This document shows, one piece after another, positions 35,870 to 45,223 of a stretch of 64,000 nt of DNA. Position numbers and translations under genes: made by a program. Position 1 is the first letter of the stretch. Each line of letters opens with the position of its first letter. The stretch spans positions 434,001-498,000 of the forward strand of contig JADQAZ010000002.1 of assembly GCA_018524345.1 (NCBI GenBank). The letters are read 5' to 3'. The notes under the pieces are model-generated. The model had not been told where the DNA came from. It worked only from the letters and a program-made list of their open reading frames with translations, and ran no database searches. The stretch comes from Harenicola maris (GTDB taxonomy: Bacteria > Pseudomonadota > Alphaproteobacteria > Rhodobacterales > Rhodobacteraceae).

Positions 35870-37030
35870 TTAGCTCTTCCAGAGCGACACGCAGGGGATT
35901 TTGGACTTGTCGCAACGATCCGCATATTTCGATGCGATTTCGCGGACCTCGTCCATGACGCCCTCGTCCAGTTTGATCGGGTTCAGGCCGAGGCCGAGGA
36001 AGCGATCATTGGCAACATGCAGGTCGTTCTCGTCTGCTTCGTTGCGCGGGTTTTCGAGGAAGGCGATTTCGGCGCCCATTTTCTCTTCGATCATCTTGGC
36101 CAGATCGCGGACGCGGTGCGTTTCGGTCATCTGGTTGAGGATGTTCACCCGGTCGCCCGTTTTTGGCGGGTTGTTCAGGGCCAGCTCGATGCAGCGGCAG
36201 GTGTCGGAGATGTGGATGAAGGCGCGGGTCTGGCCGCCTGTGCCGTGCACAGTCATCGGGTATTCAACAGCCGCCTGCATGATAAAGCGGTTCAGCACGG
36301 TGCCATAGTCGCCGTCATAGTCGAAACGGTTGATCAGACGCTCGTCCATGCGGGTCTCGTCCGTTTGGGTGCCCCAAACGATGCCCTGATGCAGGTCGGT
36401 GATCTTTAGGCCGTCGTTCTTGTTGTAGAAGTGGAAGAACAGCTGATCCTGCGACTTGGTCATGTGGTAGATCGAACCGGGGTTCGTTGGATACAGGATT
36501 TCCTGCTCGCTCTCGCCCGCGGGGGTGTCGATCTTGACCTTCAGATACCCTTCGGGGATCTGCATGCCTGCGGTGCCGTAGCCGTAAACGCCCATGGTGC
36601 CGAGGTGGATCAGGTGCACGTCCAGACCGCTTTCCACGATGGCGGCAAGCACATCATTGGTGGCGTTCAGGTTGTTGTTGACGGTGTAGCGCTTGTGGCT
36701 GGCCGATTTCATCGAATAGGGCGCGGCGCGCTGCTCGGCGAAATGGATGATCGCGTCCGGCTTCTCGTCTTTGATCAGGGTCAGAAGGCGGTGATACTGT
36801 TTGCCCACGGTGAAGTTGTGGAACTTGATCTCTTTGCCGGTCAGCTCTTTCCAGACCTTCAGACGCTCGCCGATAGGGCGGATCGGGGTCAGGCTGTCGA
36901 CTTCCAGCTCGAGGTCGATTGCGCGGCGCGACAGGTTGTCGACCAGAATTACATCATGCCCTTGCTTGGACAGATAGAGTGCGTTCGGCCAACCGCAAAA
37001 GCCGTCGCCACCAAGAATAATGACTTTCAT
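35870..37030 (-). CDS. sqdB: UDP-sulfoquinovose synthase
   Basis: A 386-residue extended short-chain dehydrogenase that makes UDP-sulfoquinovose from UDP-glucose and sulfite. It shows the NAD motif '[17 protein letters not shown]', the SqdB signature '[19 protein letters not shown]' and '[13 protein letters not shown]', the catalytic '[11 protein letters not shown]', and '[12 protein letters not shown]' with Tyr-x3-Lys. The classical product is the head group of the sulfolipid SQDG. The usual sqdD and sqdC neighbours are not apparent; glycosyltransferase genes flank it. The donor could therefore feed a lipid or a glycan. Confidence 0.95.
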   Translation of the reverse strand: MKVIILGGDGFCGWPNALYLSKQGHDVILVDNLSRRAIDLELEVDSLTPIRPIGERLKVWKELTGKEIKFHNFTVGKQYHRLLTLIKDEKPDAIIHFAEQRAAPYSMKSASHKRYTVNNNLNATNDVLAAIVESGLDVHLIHLGTMGVYGYGTAGMQIPEGYLKVKIDTPAGESEQEILYPTNPGSIYHMTKSQDQLFFHFYNKNDGLKITDLHQGIVWGTQTDETRMDERLINRFDYDGDYGTVLNRFIMQAAVEYPMTVHGTGGQTRAFIHISDTCRCIELALNNPPKTGDRVNILNQMTETHRVRDLAKMIEEKMGAEIAFLENPRNEADENDLHVANDRFLGLGLNPIKLDEGVMDEVREIASKYADRCDKSKIPCVSLWKS

Positions 37031-37190
37031 CGTCCGCCACCTTATTGAAACTTATTTGGTCGCAGGGTGTAGGGTGCATGGCTTGGGGAGTGCAACCCCT
37101 GTTTTTCAATGGCCCTTCGATTTGGGCGGGCCAGTGTCTTGGTGCAGCACTTTGGCCTTGCGGGGGTTTTGCCGGCGCTGTGGCGCGGAG

Positions 37191-39887
37191 TCAGGGTTTG
37201 GCGGGCAGGGCGGCGGTAAGTTTTTGAATTGCTTGCAAATAGTTTTCCTGCGTTCGCGCGGCGGCGAGGGTGCCGCGCAGGGCCTGCGCCTGCCTGCGGG
37301 CCTTTGCCGGATTGTCCAGAATTGCGCGGAGAGCCGCGACAAAGGCCTCTGGCCCGGCGCCTTGGGTGATCAGCCCGGGGGCGTTTTCGCCAAAAACCTC
37401 TGACAGGGGGGCGGTTTTGCTGGCGATCACGGGCAGGCCGGTCATGGCCACGTCGAGCATGATTTGCGGAACGCCGCCCCATTGCGCGGTGTAGAGCCAT
37501 GCGTCCGCCTGCCCCAAGGGCAGGGTTTTCAGCGGGCCAAAGCCCCCTTCGAGCCGGATGTTTTGCGGGCGCGGCAGCAGGTCGGCGTAGGCCGGAGAGG
37601 ACGGATTGCCCCAGAGGCGAAAGTCGACATCGGGGCAGGTGCGGGCGATGGCATAGAGCAGGTCGATCCGGTGCTGCGGGATAAAGCGGCCTGTCCAGAA
37701 GACCTGTGGCCTTTTGGGAGCGGGTTGCGGGGTTTTGCCCTTTGACTCCGGTTCTTTGGGGAGGTCCTCGGCCAGCGGGATCGAGGGATCCACCGGCGCG
37801 GGCAGCAGGTGGATTTTCTGCGCCTGATCGTCGGGCAGGGCATAGGCGCGGCGCAGGGTTTCGGCCAGATCGGCGCTGTCGGTGCAGATCGCGGTGAGCG
37901 TGTCGAAGTAGCGGTAGAAGTTTTCCAGCACCTGCCCCGTGGGCAGGCCGAGGGCGGTTTCTTCGTGTCCCTGCAAGCAGCCGATCAGGTTGGTGGTGGT
38001 CGCCAAGGCCTTGCCATGGGGGGCGAGGGCCTGCCACATCAGGTCGCTTTGCGCGATGACCACATGAGCGGGGCAGAGCGAGCGGATGAATTCCACCAGC
38101 AGCCTTTGCTTGTGATCCGCGCGCATGCCGCCCTTGGCGGCGCTGGCGAAATCGATGTGGCGAATGCCCTCTGGCAGGTGGTGTTTGGGCAGGGGGCCGG
38201 TGCGGTCGGTGGAGATCACGAGGACCTGCTCTGCCCCGTCTTGCGCGGCAAGGGCGCGGGCCATATGGGCCGCCATGCCAAGGGCCGCGTCGGGGCCTTG
38301 GGGCGTGCCGTCCATGACGATCACATGGCGGGCGGGCCTGTATTCGGCGGCGTCCTGCATGGTGCGGATCATGGAGATGCGGTTGACCGTCAGCTCGCTG
38401 TTGAAGGGCGGGATTTGCACCCGCATGGCGCCGGACCAGCTGCGCAGCAGCAGGGGCTCCAGTGCCGCGGCCTTGGTGACCTGCTGGCCCAGAGTTCCGG
38501 CCTCGAACCGGCGGCGCATGTCGCGGTAGCGGGCGCTGAGCAGGGCCTCGGTTTCCTGTGGGGTCTGACCCAGAAGGGCGGCAAGGCCGGTGAAGCGGCG
38601 CGAGGGGCCTGCGCTGTAGCCCTTGGAGCGGCCCACGGTGAGGTAGTGCACATAGGGGTGCAGCCCGCTCTCTGTCACCTCGGCCTCGTAGCGGTCCATA
38701 TAGGGGCCGGTGTGGAAATAGGGGGTGGGGTTGCGCCGTTCGGTGACGCCGCGGCGGATGTAGTGGTCGATCGGGTCAAGCTGCATCGCGGAGGCGATGT
38801 CGGGGTAGCCGAGCAGGTAGTAGACCATGTCGAAACCGGCGCGGATGATGTCGTATTGCGCATCCTCGCCCTCGGGCCTTTGCAGGGATTTCGCCCATGC
38901 GACACGGTCCATAACTCCTTGTCCGTAAGGGGGAATATCGTTCAGCGGGTCGGGGAGGAGGCCGGTGTAATCGGCGTCTGCGGGGGTGAGGGGGGCTGGC
39001 CCCTCAACCGCGGGTCCCTCTGGCGCTTTGGCGGGAAGGAAGCGGGCGAGCAGGCCCTTGGGCGCTGGGGCTGAGGCCTCTGGCTCTGGCTGCGGCGGGG
39101 GCGTCACGGGCACCTCCGGCGGAGGCGGCAGGGGGGCGGCCTTGCGACCGCCGAGGGCGGCGATGCGGTCGATCGCCATGACGGGGATCTGGCGCAGCAG
39201 GGATTTGCGGCCACGGCTCTCGGTGACGAGGCTGTCGTCGCGCCTGCGTTTGAAGATGATCGTGTCCGGCGCGGCGACGTGGCGCCAGCCGCCTGCCATG
39301 GTTTCCACGGAAAACTGCCAGTCTTGAAAGGACAATCCGGTGGGGATGTCGCGGCTGACATTGGGGAATTCGAGATGCGCGCTGCGGGGGGTCATGCAGA
39401 GGGCGTCGTAGTAGTTCATGAAGTAGAAGTTATAGGGGGTAAACAGGCTATCGTCTTGATCCAGATTGACAAAAACGTCGTCGGTGCCGTCGAAGAGCCA
39501 GTTGAGTTCGGGGTGGACGATGATCTTGTCGCCGGCCTCCTCGGCCCGTTGCAACAGGCGCAGCCCCTCGACCAGCCAGTTTTCGGAGAAGAGGTCATCG
39601 GCGTCCTGAAAGGCGATATTCTTGCCCCTTGCCATATGGGCGGCGTGGTTGCGGGTGCGGCCAACGTCGCCCTCGGTGACCTCCTCGCGCAGCCAATGGT
39701 CAAAACCGGGCTGGCCAAGGTAGGCGCGGGTTTCTGGGGTGGCGCTGTCCAGAACCATGCGCTGTTCGACGGTGAAACCGGCGGCGCGGGCGGCGGCGAC
39801 GGCGGCCTCGACGGAATGCAGAGTAGGGCCGCTGACAACGGTTTCGTTATGGGCCGTCAATACGACCGTCAGATCAAATTCGGCCAT
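37191..39887 (-). CDS. large fused glycosyltransferase (GT2 - spacer module - GT4)
   Basis: An 898-residue protein. The N-terminal GT2 domain (about 1-235) has 'LTVVLTAHNETVV' and the DxD site 'NIAFQDADDLFSENWL'. A Pro-rich linker (about 252-276) leads to a spacer module ('FDMVYYLLGYPDIASAM', 'DPIDHYIRRGVTERRNP', 'HPYVHYLTVGRSKGYS', about 340-415) seen in many multidomain glycosyltransferases. The C-terminal half (about 500-898) is a GT-B/GT4 transferase with 'VFWTGRFIPQHRIDLL' and a late 'GLPVIASKTAPLSEVFG' nucleotide-sugar site. Two catalytic domains suggest it adds two different sugars. Confidence 0.9.
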   Translation of the reverse strand: MAEFDLTVVLTAHNETVVSGPTLHSVEAAVAAARAAGFTVEQRMVLDSATPETRAYLGQPGFDHWLREEVTEGDVGRTRNHAAHMARGKNIAFQDADDLFSENWLVEGLRLLQRAEEAGDKIIVHPELNWLFDGTDDVFVNLDQDDSLFTPYNFYFMNYYDALCMTPRSAHLEFPNVSRDIPTGLSFQDWQFSVETMAGGWRHVAAPDTIIFKRRRDDSLVTESRGRKSLLRQIPVMAIDRIAALGGRKAAPLPPPPEVPVTPPPQPEPEASAPAPKGLLARFLPAKAPEGPAVEGPAPLTPADADYTGLLPDPLNDIPPYGQGVMDRVAWAKSLQRPEGEDAQYDIIRAGFDMVYYLLGYPDIASAMQLDPIDHYIRRGVTERRNPTPYFHTGPYMDRYEAEVTESGLHPYVHYLTVGRSKGYSAGPSRRFTGLAALLGQTPQETEALLSARYRDMRRRFEAGTLGQQVTKAAALEPLLLRSWSGAMRVQIPPFNSELTVNRISMIRTMQDAAEYRPARHVIVMDGTPQGPDAALGMAAHMARALAAQDGAEQVLVISTDRTGPLPKHHLPEGIRHIDFASAAKGGMRADHKQRLLVEFIRSLCPAHVVIAQSDLMWQALAPHGKALATTTNLIGCLQGHEETALGLPTGQVLENFYRYFDTLTAICTDSADLAETLRRAYALPDDQAQKIHLLPAPVDPSIPLAEDLPKEPESKGKTPQPAPKRPQVFWTGRFIPQHRIDLLYAIARTCPDVDFRLWGNPSSPAYADLLPRPQNIRLEGGFGPLKTLPLGQADAWLYTAQWGGVPQIMLDVAMTGLPVIASKTAPLSEVFGENAPGLITQGAGPEAFVAALRAILDNPAKARRQAQALRGTLAAARTQENYLQAIQKLTAALPAKP

Positions 39888-39963
39888 AACAGGCGCCTTT
39901 TTATGTGCAACCCTTCCCAGCTACGCAAAAAAGCGCCGACAGGCAATCTGGTGGGTCACGGGG

Positions 39964-39996
39964 GATGCACAACCGATGCACATCCTATGCACATCC
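39964..39996. repeat. three tandem 11-bp repeats upstream of the epimerase-glf pair
   Basis: Units of GATGCACAACC, GATGCACATCC and TATGCACATCC follow each other without gap, with a degenerate fourth (GATACGCATG). They lie in the 200-nt divergent region between the large glycosyltransferase and the epimerase gene. A period of 11 bp is close to one helical turn, so a protein could bind the copies on one DNA face. Confidence 0.75.
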
Positions 39997-40087
39997 GATA
40001 CGCATGTTTTTGCAGATCGCCTGTGCGAAGGCGCCCCGCGATGCAAAGCCGTTTGAATTTATCCGCGCCGGGCAGTATGGGCAGAGC

Positions 40088-41050
40088 ATGAAAAACAGCA
40101 GCACCCTTATCTTGATTGGTGGCCTCGGATTTGTAGGCCGGAATATTATCGAAGCCGTCGCGCAGGACCCAGCCTTCGCCGGGCTGACACCTGTGGCGGT
40201 GGATGACCTGACCAATGCCGCGCCGGGGCATGAGGGGCTGGAGATCGCCCAGCATCACGGAAGCTATCAGTCGCAGGGCGCTTTGGACTTCCTGAACGGG
40301 CTGGAGGCGCCCGAGGGCGGGCGGACTTTCGTGTTCCTGGCCGGAGAGACCCGCGTGGCAGAGAGCAAGGATCGGCCGCTGGATTTCATCGAGGCGAATA
40401 TTGCCGAGCCGTCGAAGTTTGTCATGCAGGCGGTGCAGCCGGGGGATCGGTTTATCCTGATCTCCACTGCGGGCGCGCTGTTTGACGGCACCTTTGAGGT
40501 GAGCGTCGAGAGCCCCTATTGCCCGAAGAATTTCTATGGCGCGACCAAGGCCGCCGAGGAGATGATTTTGGAGAAGCTTGTCGAGCTTCGCGGTGGGACA
40601 TTCAGTGTTGTGCGCCTGACCAATGTTTATGGCCGGTTCAGCGACAAGAAGAAGAGCGCCATCCATGCCTTTACCCGCGCCGCTATTGCGGGCGAGCAGG
40701 TGACGATCAATGGCGACGGGCAGCAGAGCCGGGATTTCATCTATTCCGGCGATGTGGGGCGCGGTGTTGCGACGCTGGCCGCGCGTTTGGTGGCCGGAGA
40801 GGAGACCGCGCCGGTGAATATGCTGGGCAGCGGTGTGTCCACATCCCTGATGGATGTGGTTGCGGGGATCGAGGCCGCGACGGGCAAGGCGCTGGCTTAT
40901 GAGAAGGTGCCTGCCAAGGAGCTCTTGGCCACAGAGCCGCGCGATGTGATTGCCAACGCCGCCGACGTAAAGACCCTGCTGGGCGAGAGCCATTCCACAT
41001 TGGAAGAGGGCATCCGCCAGACATATGAATATTATCGGGATCGCACATAA
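40088..41050 (+). CDS. NAD-dependent epimerase/dehydratase (extended SDR)
   Basis: A 320-residue nucleotide-sugar-modifying SDR. The NAD motif 'LILIGGLGFVGRNIIEAV' is intact, with Ser/Thr in 'LISTAGALFDG' and Tyr-x3-Lys in 'FYGATKAAEEMI'. The C-terminal part ('INGDGQQSRDFIYSGDVGRG') is typical of UDP-sugar epimerases and dehydratases. It could supply UDP-galactose as the substrate for the next gene, glf, with which its stop overlaps (TAATG); this is a contextual inference. The ATG at 40088 is preferred over an implausible 61-residue N-terminal extension. Confidence 0.88.
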   Translation: MKNSSTLILIGGLGFVGRNIIEAVAQDPAFAGLTPVAVDDLTNAAPGHEGLEIAQHHGSYQSQGALDFLNGLEAPEGGRTFVFLAGETRVAESKDRPLDFIEANIAEPSKFVMQAVQPGDRFILISTAGALFDGTFEVSVESPYCPKNFYGATKAAEEMILEKLVELRGGTFSVVRLTNVYGRFSDKKKSAIHAFTRAAIAGEQVTINGDGQQSRDFIYSGDVGRGVATLAARLVAGEETAPVNMLGSGVSTSLMDVVAGIEAATGKALAYEKVPAKELLATEPRDVIANAADVKTLLGESHSTLEEGIRQTYEYYRDRT

Positions 41051-42204
41051 TGACCCATAAGGACGCCCTGATCGTTGGTGCCGGTTTTTCCGGTGCGGTC
41101 ATTGCCCGCACTTTGGCCGAGGCCGGACAGAGCGTGACTGTGATTGACGCGCGTCCCCATGTGGCGGGGAACTGCTATACCGAGCGGGACGCGGAGACGG
41201 ATGTGATGATCCACGTCTATGGGCCGCATATTTTCCACACCGGCGACGAAGAGGTCTGGGACTATGTGAACCGGTTCGGCGTGTTTCGCCGTTATGACCA
41301 CCGTGTGAAGACGACCTCGCAGGGGGCGGTGTATTTGATGCCGGTGAACCTGCATACGATCAACCAGTTCTATGGCAAGACATTCGGGCCAGCCGAGGCC
41401 GCCGCCCATATCGCGGCGCAGGCCAGCAGTGACATAGACGAGCCTGCCAATTTCGAAGAGCAGGCGATGAAGTTCATCGGGCCGGACCTTTATGGGGCTT
41501 TCTTCAAGGGCTACACCGAGAAGCAATGGGGCTGTAGCCCGCGGGATTTGCCTGCCTCGATCCTGAAGCGCCTGCCGGTGCGGTTTTCCTATAACGACAG
41601 TTACTTTGCCCATCCGCATCAGGGGATGCCGGAGGAGGGGTATACCGCCATTGTCGCCGCCATTCTGGATCATCCGGGGATCGAGCTGCGGCTCGGCACG
41701 GAATATGAGGCGGGGATGGAGGAGGGCTTTGGCCATCTGTTCTGGTCCGGGCCTTTGGACGGGTATTTCGGCTATGCGCTGGGCCGGCTTGGCTATCGCA
41801 CGCTTGATTTCGAACGGTTCACCGAAGAGGGTGATTATCAGGGCTGCGCCGTGATGAATTACGGCGACAGCGATGTGCCCTTTACCCGCATCACCGAGCA
41901 CAAACACTTTGCCCCTTGGGAAAGCCATGAGGGCAGCGTGTGCTACCGCGAGTTTTCGCGGGAATGCGGGCCCGATGACATTCCCTACTATCCGATCCGG
42001 ATGGTGGAGGAGAAAAAACTGCTCGCCGATTATGTGGCCAAGGCGCAGGCCCTTGAGGGCGTGACCTTTGTCGGGCGGCTTGGCAGCTATCGCTATCTGG
42101 ATATGGATGTGACCATCCGCGAGGCCCTGGACTGTGCGCGCGGGCATCTGGCGGCGCAGGCCGCGGGATCACCCACGCCTGCCTTTAGTGTTGATCCCCT
42201 ATAG
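41050..42204 (+). CDS. glf: UDP-galactopyranose mutase
   Basis: A 384-residue FAD enzyme that converts UDP-galactopyranose to UDP-galactofuranose, the donor for galactofuranose in surface glycans. It has the dinucleotide motif 'ALIVGAGFSGAVIARTLAE', the substrate-region 'YGPHIFHTGDEEVWDYV' and 'LPVRFSYNDSYFAHPHQGMPE', and the C-terminal 'FVGRLGSYRYLDMD' FAD signature. It starts inside the stop of the epimerase gene (TAATG) and ends back to back with the stop of the opposing gene (CTATAG). Confidence 0.97.
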   Translation: MTHKDALIVGAGFSGAVIARTLAEAGQSVTVIDARPHVAGNCYTERDAETDVMIHVYGPHIFHTGDEEVWDYVNRFGVFRRYDHRVKTTSQGAVYLMPVNLHTINQFYGKTFGPAEAAAHIAAQASSDIDEPANFEEQAMKFIGPDLYGAFFKGYTEKQWGCSPRDLPASILKRLPVRFSYNDSYFAHPHQGMPEEGYTAIVAAILDHPGIELRLGTEYEAGMEEGFGHLFWSGPLDGYFGYALGRLGYRTLDFERFTEEGDYQGCAVMNYGDSDVPFTRITEHKHFAPWESHEGSVCYREFSRECGPDDIPYYPIRMVEEKKLLADYVAKAQALEGVTFVGRLGSYRYLDMDVTIREALDCARGHLAAQAAGSPTPAFSVDPL

Positions 42205-43290
42205 GGTTTCCAGCAGCGGGCCGAGGGGGGGCAACCTTCCGATGATTTTTCCGGCCGAGTTGAGCATCTCGAAACGGGCACCGGCGCGGATTTTCTCCAG
42301 CGGCAGGGCGACGGAGTTGTTGTTGCCAAGATAGCGGAAGGCGGCATCGTCGGGCTGGTCGATCGGGTAGGTTTTCGCGGAGCCGGAGCCGTTCATCAGC
42401 GCGACCGGCTGTTTGTTCGGGGGGAATTCGCCCAGAAGGGTGATGATCAGGATATCGCCCGCGATGCGGGGATTGACCGCCATGAAGCCGATGTTCTGCG
42501 AGGTGAAGACCCAGACGGGGGCGCGCTGGGCGGGGTTGCCCGCGGCGTCGGTGACCTTGATCAGGGTGAGCTTTTCGTCGGGGATGTTGAATTTGCAGGA
42601 GAAGCGGCGCAGCAGGTCCGTGTCCCATGCACCATTGGTCAGATGCAGGCGTTCCTGTGCCTTTGGGCCGCTGTCCTTGACGGTGTGAAAGTAAACCTCG
42701 GCGTTTTCGTGCTCGGTGCTGCGGGCCCAGCCGATGAGTTCACCGGGGGCGCGGAAGCGGACCACGTTGATCCGGTTGGCGGGGACCTCGCGGGAGAAAT
42801 CGGTGACGAAATCGGAGAAGATCAGCTTGCCGTCGCGCACCAACTCGCAGGACTGCACCGGATCGCCGTTCAGGCTCTCGGGGAGGGCGATGGTGATGTC
42901 CTGCCAGTCCGTGCCGCCGGCATAGGGCAGCTGGAATGTGACCGCGTGGCGGGTGTTAAAGACGGCGGTGAGGTGTTGCTCCCTTTGTGCCTGCCCGCGC
43001 CGTTGCCATGGTTTGAAGCTGAGCCCGAGGTTGATGGACATATGCACCATGCCCTTGACCACGTTGATCTCGGCCATGGTGACGGGGGCCTCGGCCTCTG
43101 GATCGGCGCCGAAGCGGATCACATCGGCGGGGTAGGAGCCGACGGGGCGGATGCCGCGGGCCTCGACCCATTCGGTGACGTAGGGGTCGGAGAACTGCGA
43201 CGGGCCGAGGGGTTTGTAGGGCGCTTTGCGTGCCTTGCCCATCTGGGTGCTGAGGCGGGAATAGAGGGTGTTGCTGTTGCCTTTGGTCAT
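42199..43290 (-). CDS. unrecognised 363-residue protein of the polysaccharide locus
   Basis: A basic, soluble-looking protein with no signal peptide or membrane helix. Its start overlaps the stop of the 629-residue glycosyltransferase gene by four bases (ATGA), so the two are probably made together. The middle part is rich in beta-strand-like segments ('AVTFQLPYAGGTDWQDITIALPESL', shown here only in part as landmarks, and 'PVWVFTSQNIGFMAVNPRI'). I do not recognise a catalytic motif or domain. Position suggests a role in glycan assembly or modification; nothing in the sequence proves it. Confidence 0.8.
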   Translation of the reverse strand: MTKGNSNTLYSRLSTQMGKARKAPYKPLGPSQFSDPYVTEWVEARGIRPVGSYPADVIRFGADPEAEAPVTMAEINVVKGMVHMSINLGLSFKPWQRRGQAQREQHLTAVFNTRHAVTFQLPYAGGTDWQDITIALPESLNGDPVQSCELVRDGKLIFSDFVTDFSREVPANRINVVRFRAPGELIGWARSTEHENAEVYFHTVKDSGPKAQERLHLTNGAWDTDLLRRFSCKFNIPDEKLTLIKVTDAAGNPAQRAPVWVFTSQNIGFMAVNPRIAGDILIITLLGEFPPNKQPVALMNGSGSAKTYPIDQPDDAAFRYLGNNNSVALPLEKIRAGARFEMLNSAGKIIGRLPPLGPLLETL

Positions 43291-45176
43291 AGCATTACTC
43301 CTGCCAGATCGATGCCTTCGCGGTGTGGGCCCTTGAGGTCAAGCTCATGGGCGGCGGCGGTCCATGTGTGGCTGGTGGGGTCGGCGCGGCGGATCTGGAC
43401 AAAGTTGAAGGGGTCGGCGGCGACGATCTGTTTGCCGCGGGTGGCGGCATCGACCAGAAACAGGGTGTCGGCGTAGCCGCGCACGTCCTCTGGAAAGGCG
43501 CCAGCGCCCTGTTTGACCAGAAGCGTTCCGCCCCCGATGGAGTGATTGAAAGTATCTTTCGAGTTCATCCGGCGGATATGCAGGGCATCGCGTTCCTCGA
43601 GGTAGGTGAAGATCGCGACCTTTCCTGTCATGTCGAAGTCGACGTATTTGCGTTGCAGCATCATGTCCGACAGGTAATGCGCGCCGTAGAGGTCATCGTC
43701 GTCGAATTTGGCCCAGTAATCGCTTTCGACATAGTCCATGCCGAAATTCATGCAGTAGCCGATGCTTTTGTCATTGGGCATCGAGAGCAGGTTTGCGTTG
43801 GGGCGGGCGTCCATCATGGCGCGGATGTCGCGCGGGACATCGACGCCGTTGACCACGATGGTCAGGGTTTTGTTCGGGTGGGCCTGTGCCTCGAAGCCCG
43901 AGAGGACGAAGGGGATCAGTTCGGGCCGGATGGTGGGCACGACCACATTGATGGAGGGATTGGCGGGGGCGTTGAGGTTGGCCTCGATCCCCAGTTCGCC
44001 AAGGATCGCCTCCAGCCCCTCGAAGCAGGTGTGATGGGTCATGGCGTGGCGCCATGCGAGGTGCTGCGAGGCGTTGCGCCCGACCGTGTCTGTCATCAGC
44101 CAGTCGATATAGGTGGCGAGCTTTTTGCTGTCCGGCAGGTTCGACAGGAAGGGCATTTTCAGCGCGGTGCTGTCGGTGACGGTCAGGGTTTTGGAGGCGC
44201 AGGCCTGAAGGTGGCGGCGGGCGGAGTAGCGTGGGCGCCCCTCGACCACCGGTTTGGGCAGGACATAGGCATTGGCCAGCCGCAGGGGAAAGGCGACGCG
44301 GTCGCCGCGCAGGGAGCCCATAAAGCGGCGCTGCATGGCGGTGGCGTGTTTTTGGTCATTGTTGCGCAGGTCTGTCGAGCTGTCCGTGGCCCACCAGTTA
44401 TAGTCCAGCATGGGAGAGAGGTAATCGACGAAGCTGTCGCCCTCATATTTCATGCCGATCTCGTGGTAGCCGTCGACCAGAAACGGGAACAGGGGGTAGA
44501 GCTTGTTCGCCGTGGGTTGGTGCTCGACCATAGGGTTGTAGATTTTTGCATCGACGCAGGGCTGCATATGCAGGGTGCGTTTGCGGCCCGTGTCGCAGCC
44601 GGGCGGTGCGATGATGAGGTCCACCTCATCGATGAAATGGGCAAAGAACGGCAGGGCGTTGTCTTCTTCCTGAAGCCAGAGGGCGACAGGGGTATGGGCG
44701 GCCTTTGCGGCCTTGATCAGGCGCATCAGGGGGGTGGCCCCATCGGCAAGGTTCAGCAGGGCGCGGCGCCATGGGGCGCCGTGATGGGCGATTTGCCCTG
44801 CGATCAGGATCATGTCGAGATCGGCCCATGGCAGCTCGCTCGGGTCGTCCTCCTCTGACAGGGTAGTGACATCGGCGTAGCGGGCGATCATGGCGGAAAA
44901 GGCCTCGTCCGAGACCACGGCGATGCGGTTGGTCAGGCGCAGGCCAGCGTCGAAATCGACGCGCTGGTCCTTCATGTATTGCGGCACGGCAGGGGCGGGG
45001 AGGTAGCTGTGGACCCGCTCCATGAATTTGTCCTTGATCGTGGGGGGCAGGGGTTCTGCGGCCTCCAGGGTCAGGGGGGTGCCTTCGGCGGGGGCGGTGG
45101 CCTCGGCTACAGGGCTGTCTGTTGCCTCGGCTGTGGGGGCTGCGGTTTGGTCATCGGGTTTAACGGTTTGAGTCAC
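43287..45176 (-). CDS. GT2-containing glycosyltransferase with large N-terminal region
   Basis: A 629-residue protein starting at GTG 45176. A Thr/Ala/Glu-rich low-complexity head (about 1-45) precedes a CgeB/GT-B-like region (about 60-390, with 'VALWLQEEDNALPFF' and 'ARRHLQACASKTL'). A GT2 domain from about residue 408 ('INVVVPTIRPELIPFVL') holds the acidic 'YWAKFDDDDLYGAHYL' metal site. Both parts look like glycosyltransferases, so it may catalyse two steps. It is translationally coupled to the unrecognised 363-residue protein, and the pair lies between manC and glf. Confidence 0.87.
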   Translation of the reverse strand: MTQTVKPDDQTAAPTAEATDSPVAEATAPAEGTPLTLEAAEPLPPTIKDKFMERVHSYLPAPAVPQYMKDQRVDFDAGLRLTNRIAVVSDEAFSAMIARYADVTTLSEEDDPSELPWADLDMILIAGQIAHHGAPWRRALLNLADGATPLMRLIKAAKAAHTPVALWLQEEDNALPFFAHFIDEVDLIIAPPGCDTGRKRTLHMQPCVDAKIYNPMVEHQPTANKLYPLFPFLVDGYHEIGMKYEGDSFVDYLSPMLDYNWWATDSSTDLRNNDQKHATAMQRRFMGSLRGDRVAFPLRLANAYVLPKPVVEGRPRYSARRHLQACASKTLTVTDSTALKMPFLSNLPDSKKLATYIDWLMTDTVGRNASQHLAWRHAMTHHTCFEGLEAILGELGIEANLNAPANPSINVVVPTIRPELIPFVLSGFEAQAHPNKTLTIVVNGVDVPRDIRAMMDARPNANLLSMPNDKSIGYCMNFGMDYVESDYWAKFDDDDLYGAHYLSDMMLQRKYVDFDMTGKVAIFTYLEERDALHIRRMNSKDTFNHSIGGGTLLVKQGAGAFPEDVRGYADTLFLVDAATRGKQIVAADPFNFVQIRRADPTSHTWTAAAHELDLKGPHREGIDLAGVML

Positions 45177-45223
45177 TGGATAAAAATTTCCCTTAAATGC
45201 GCCGATACTGTGGGATCAAAAGG

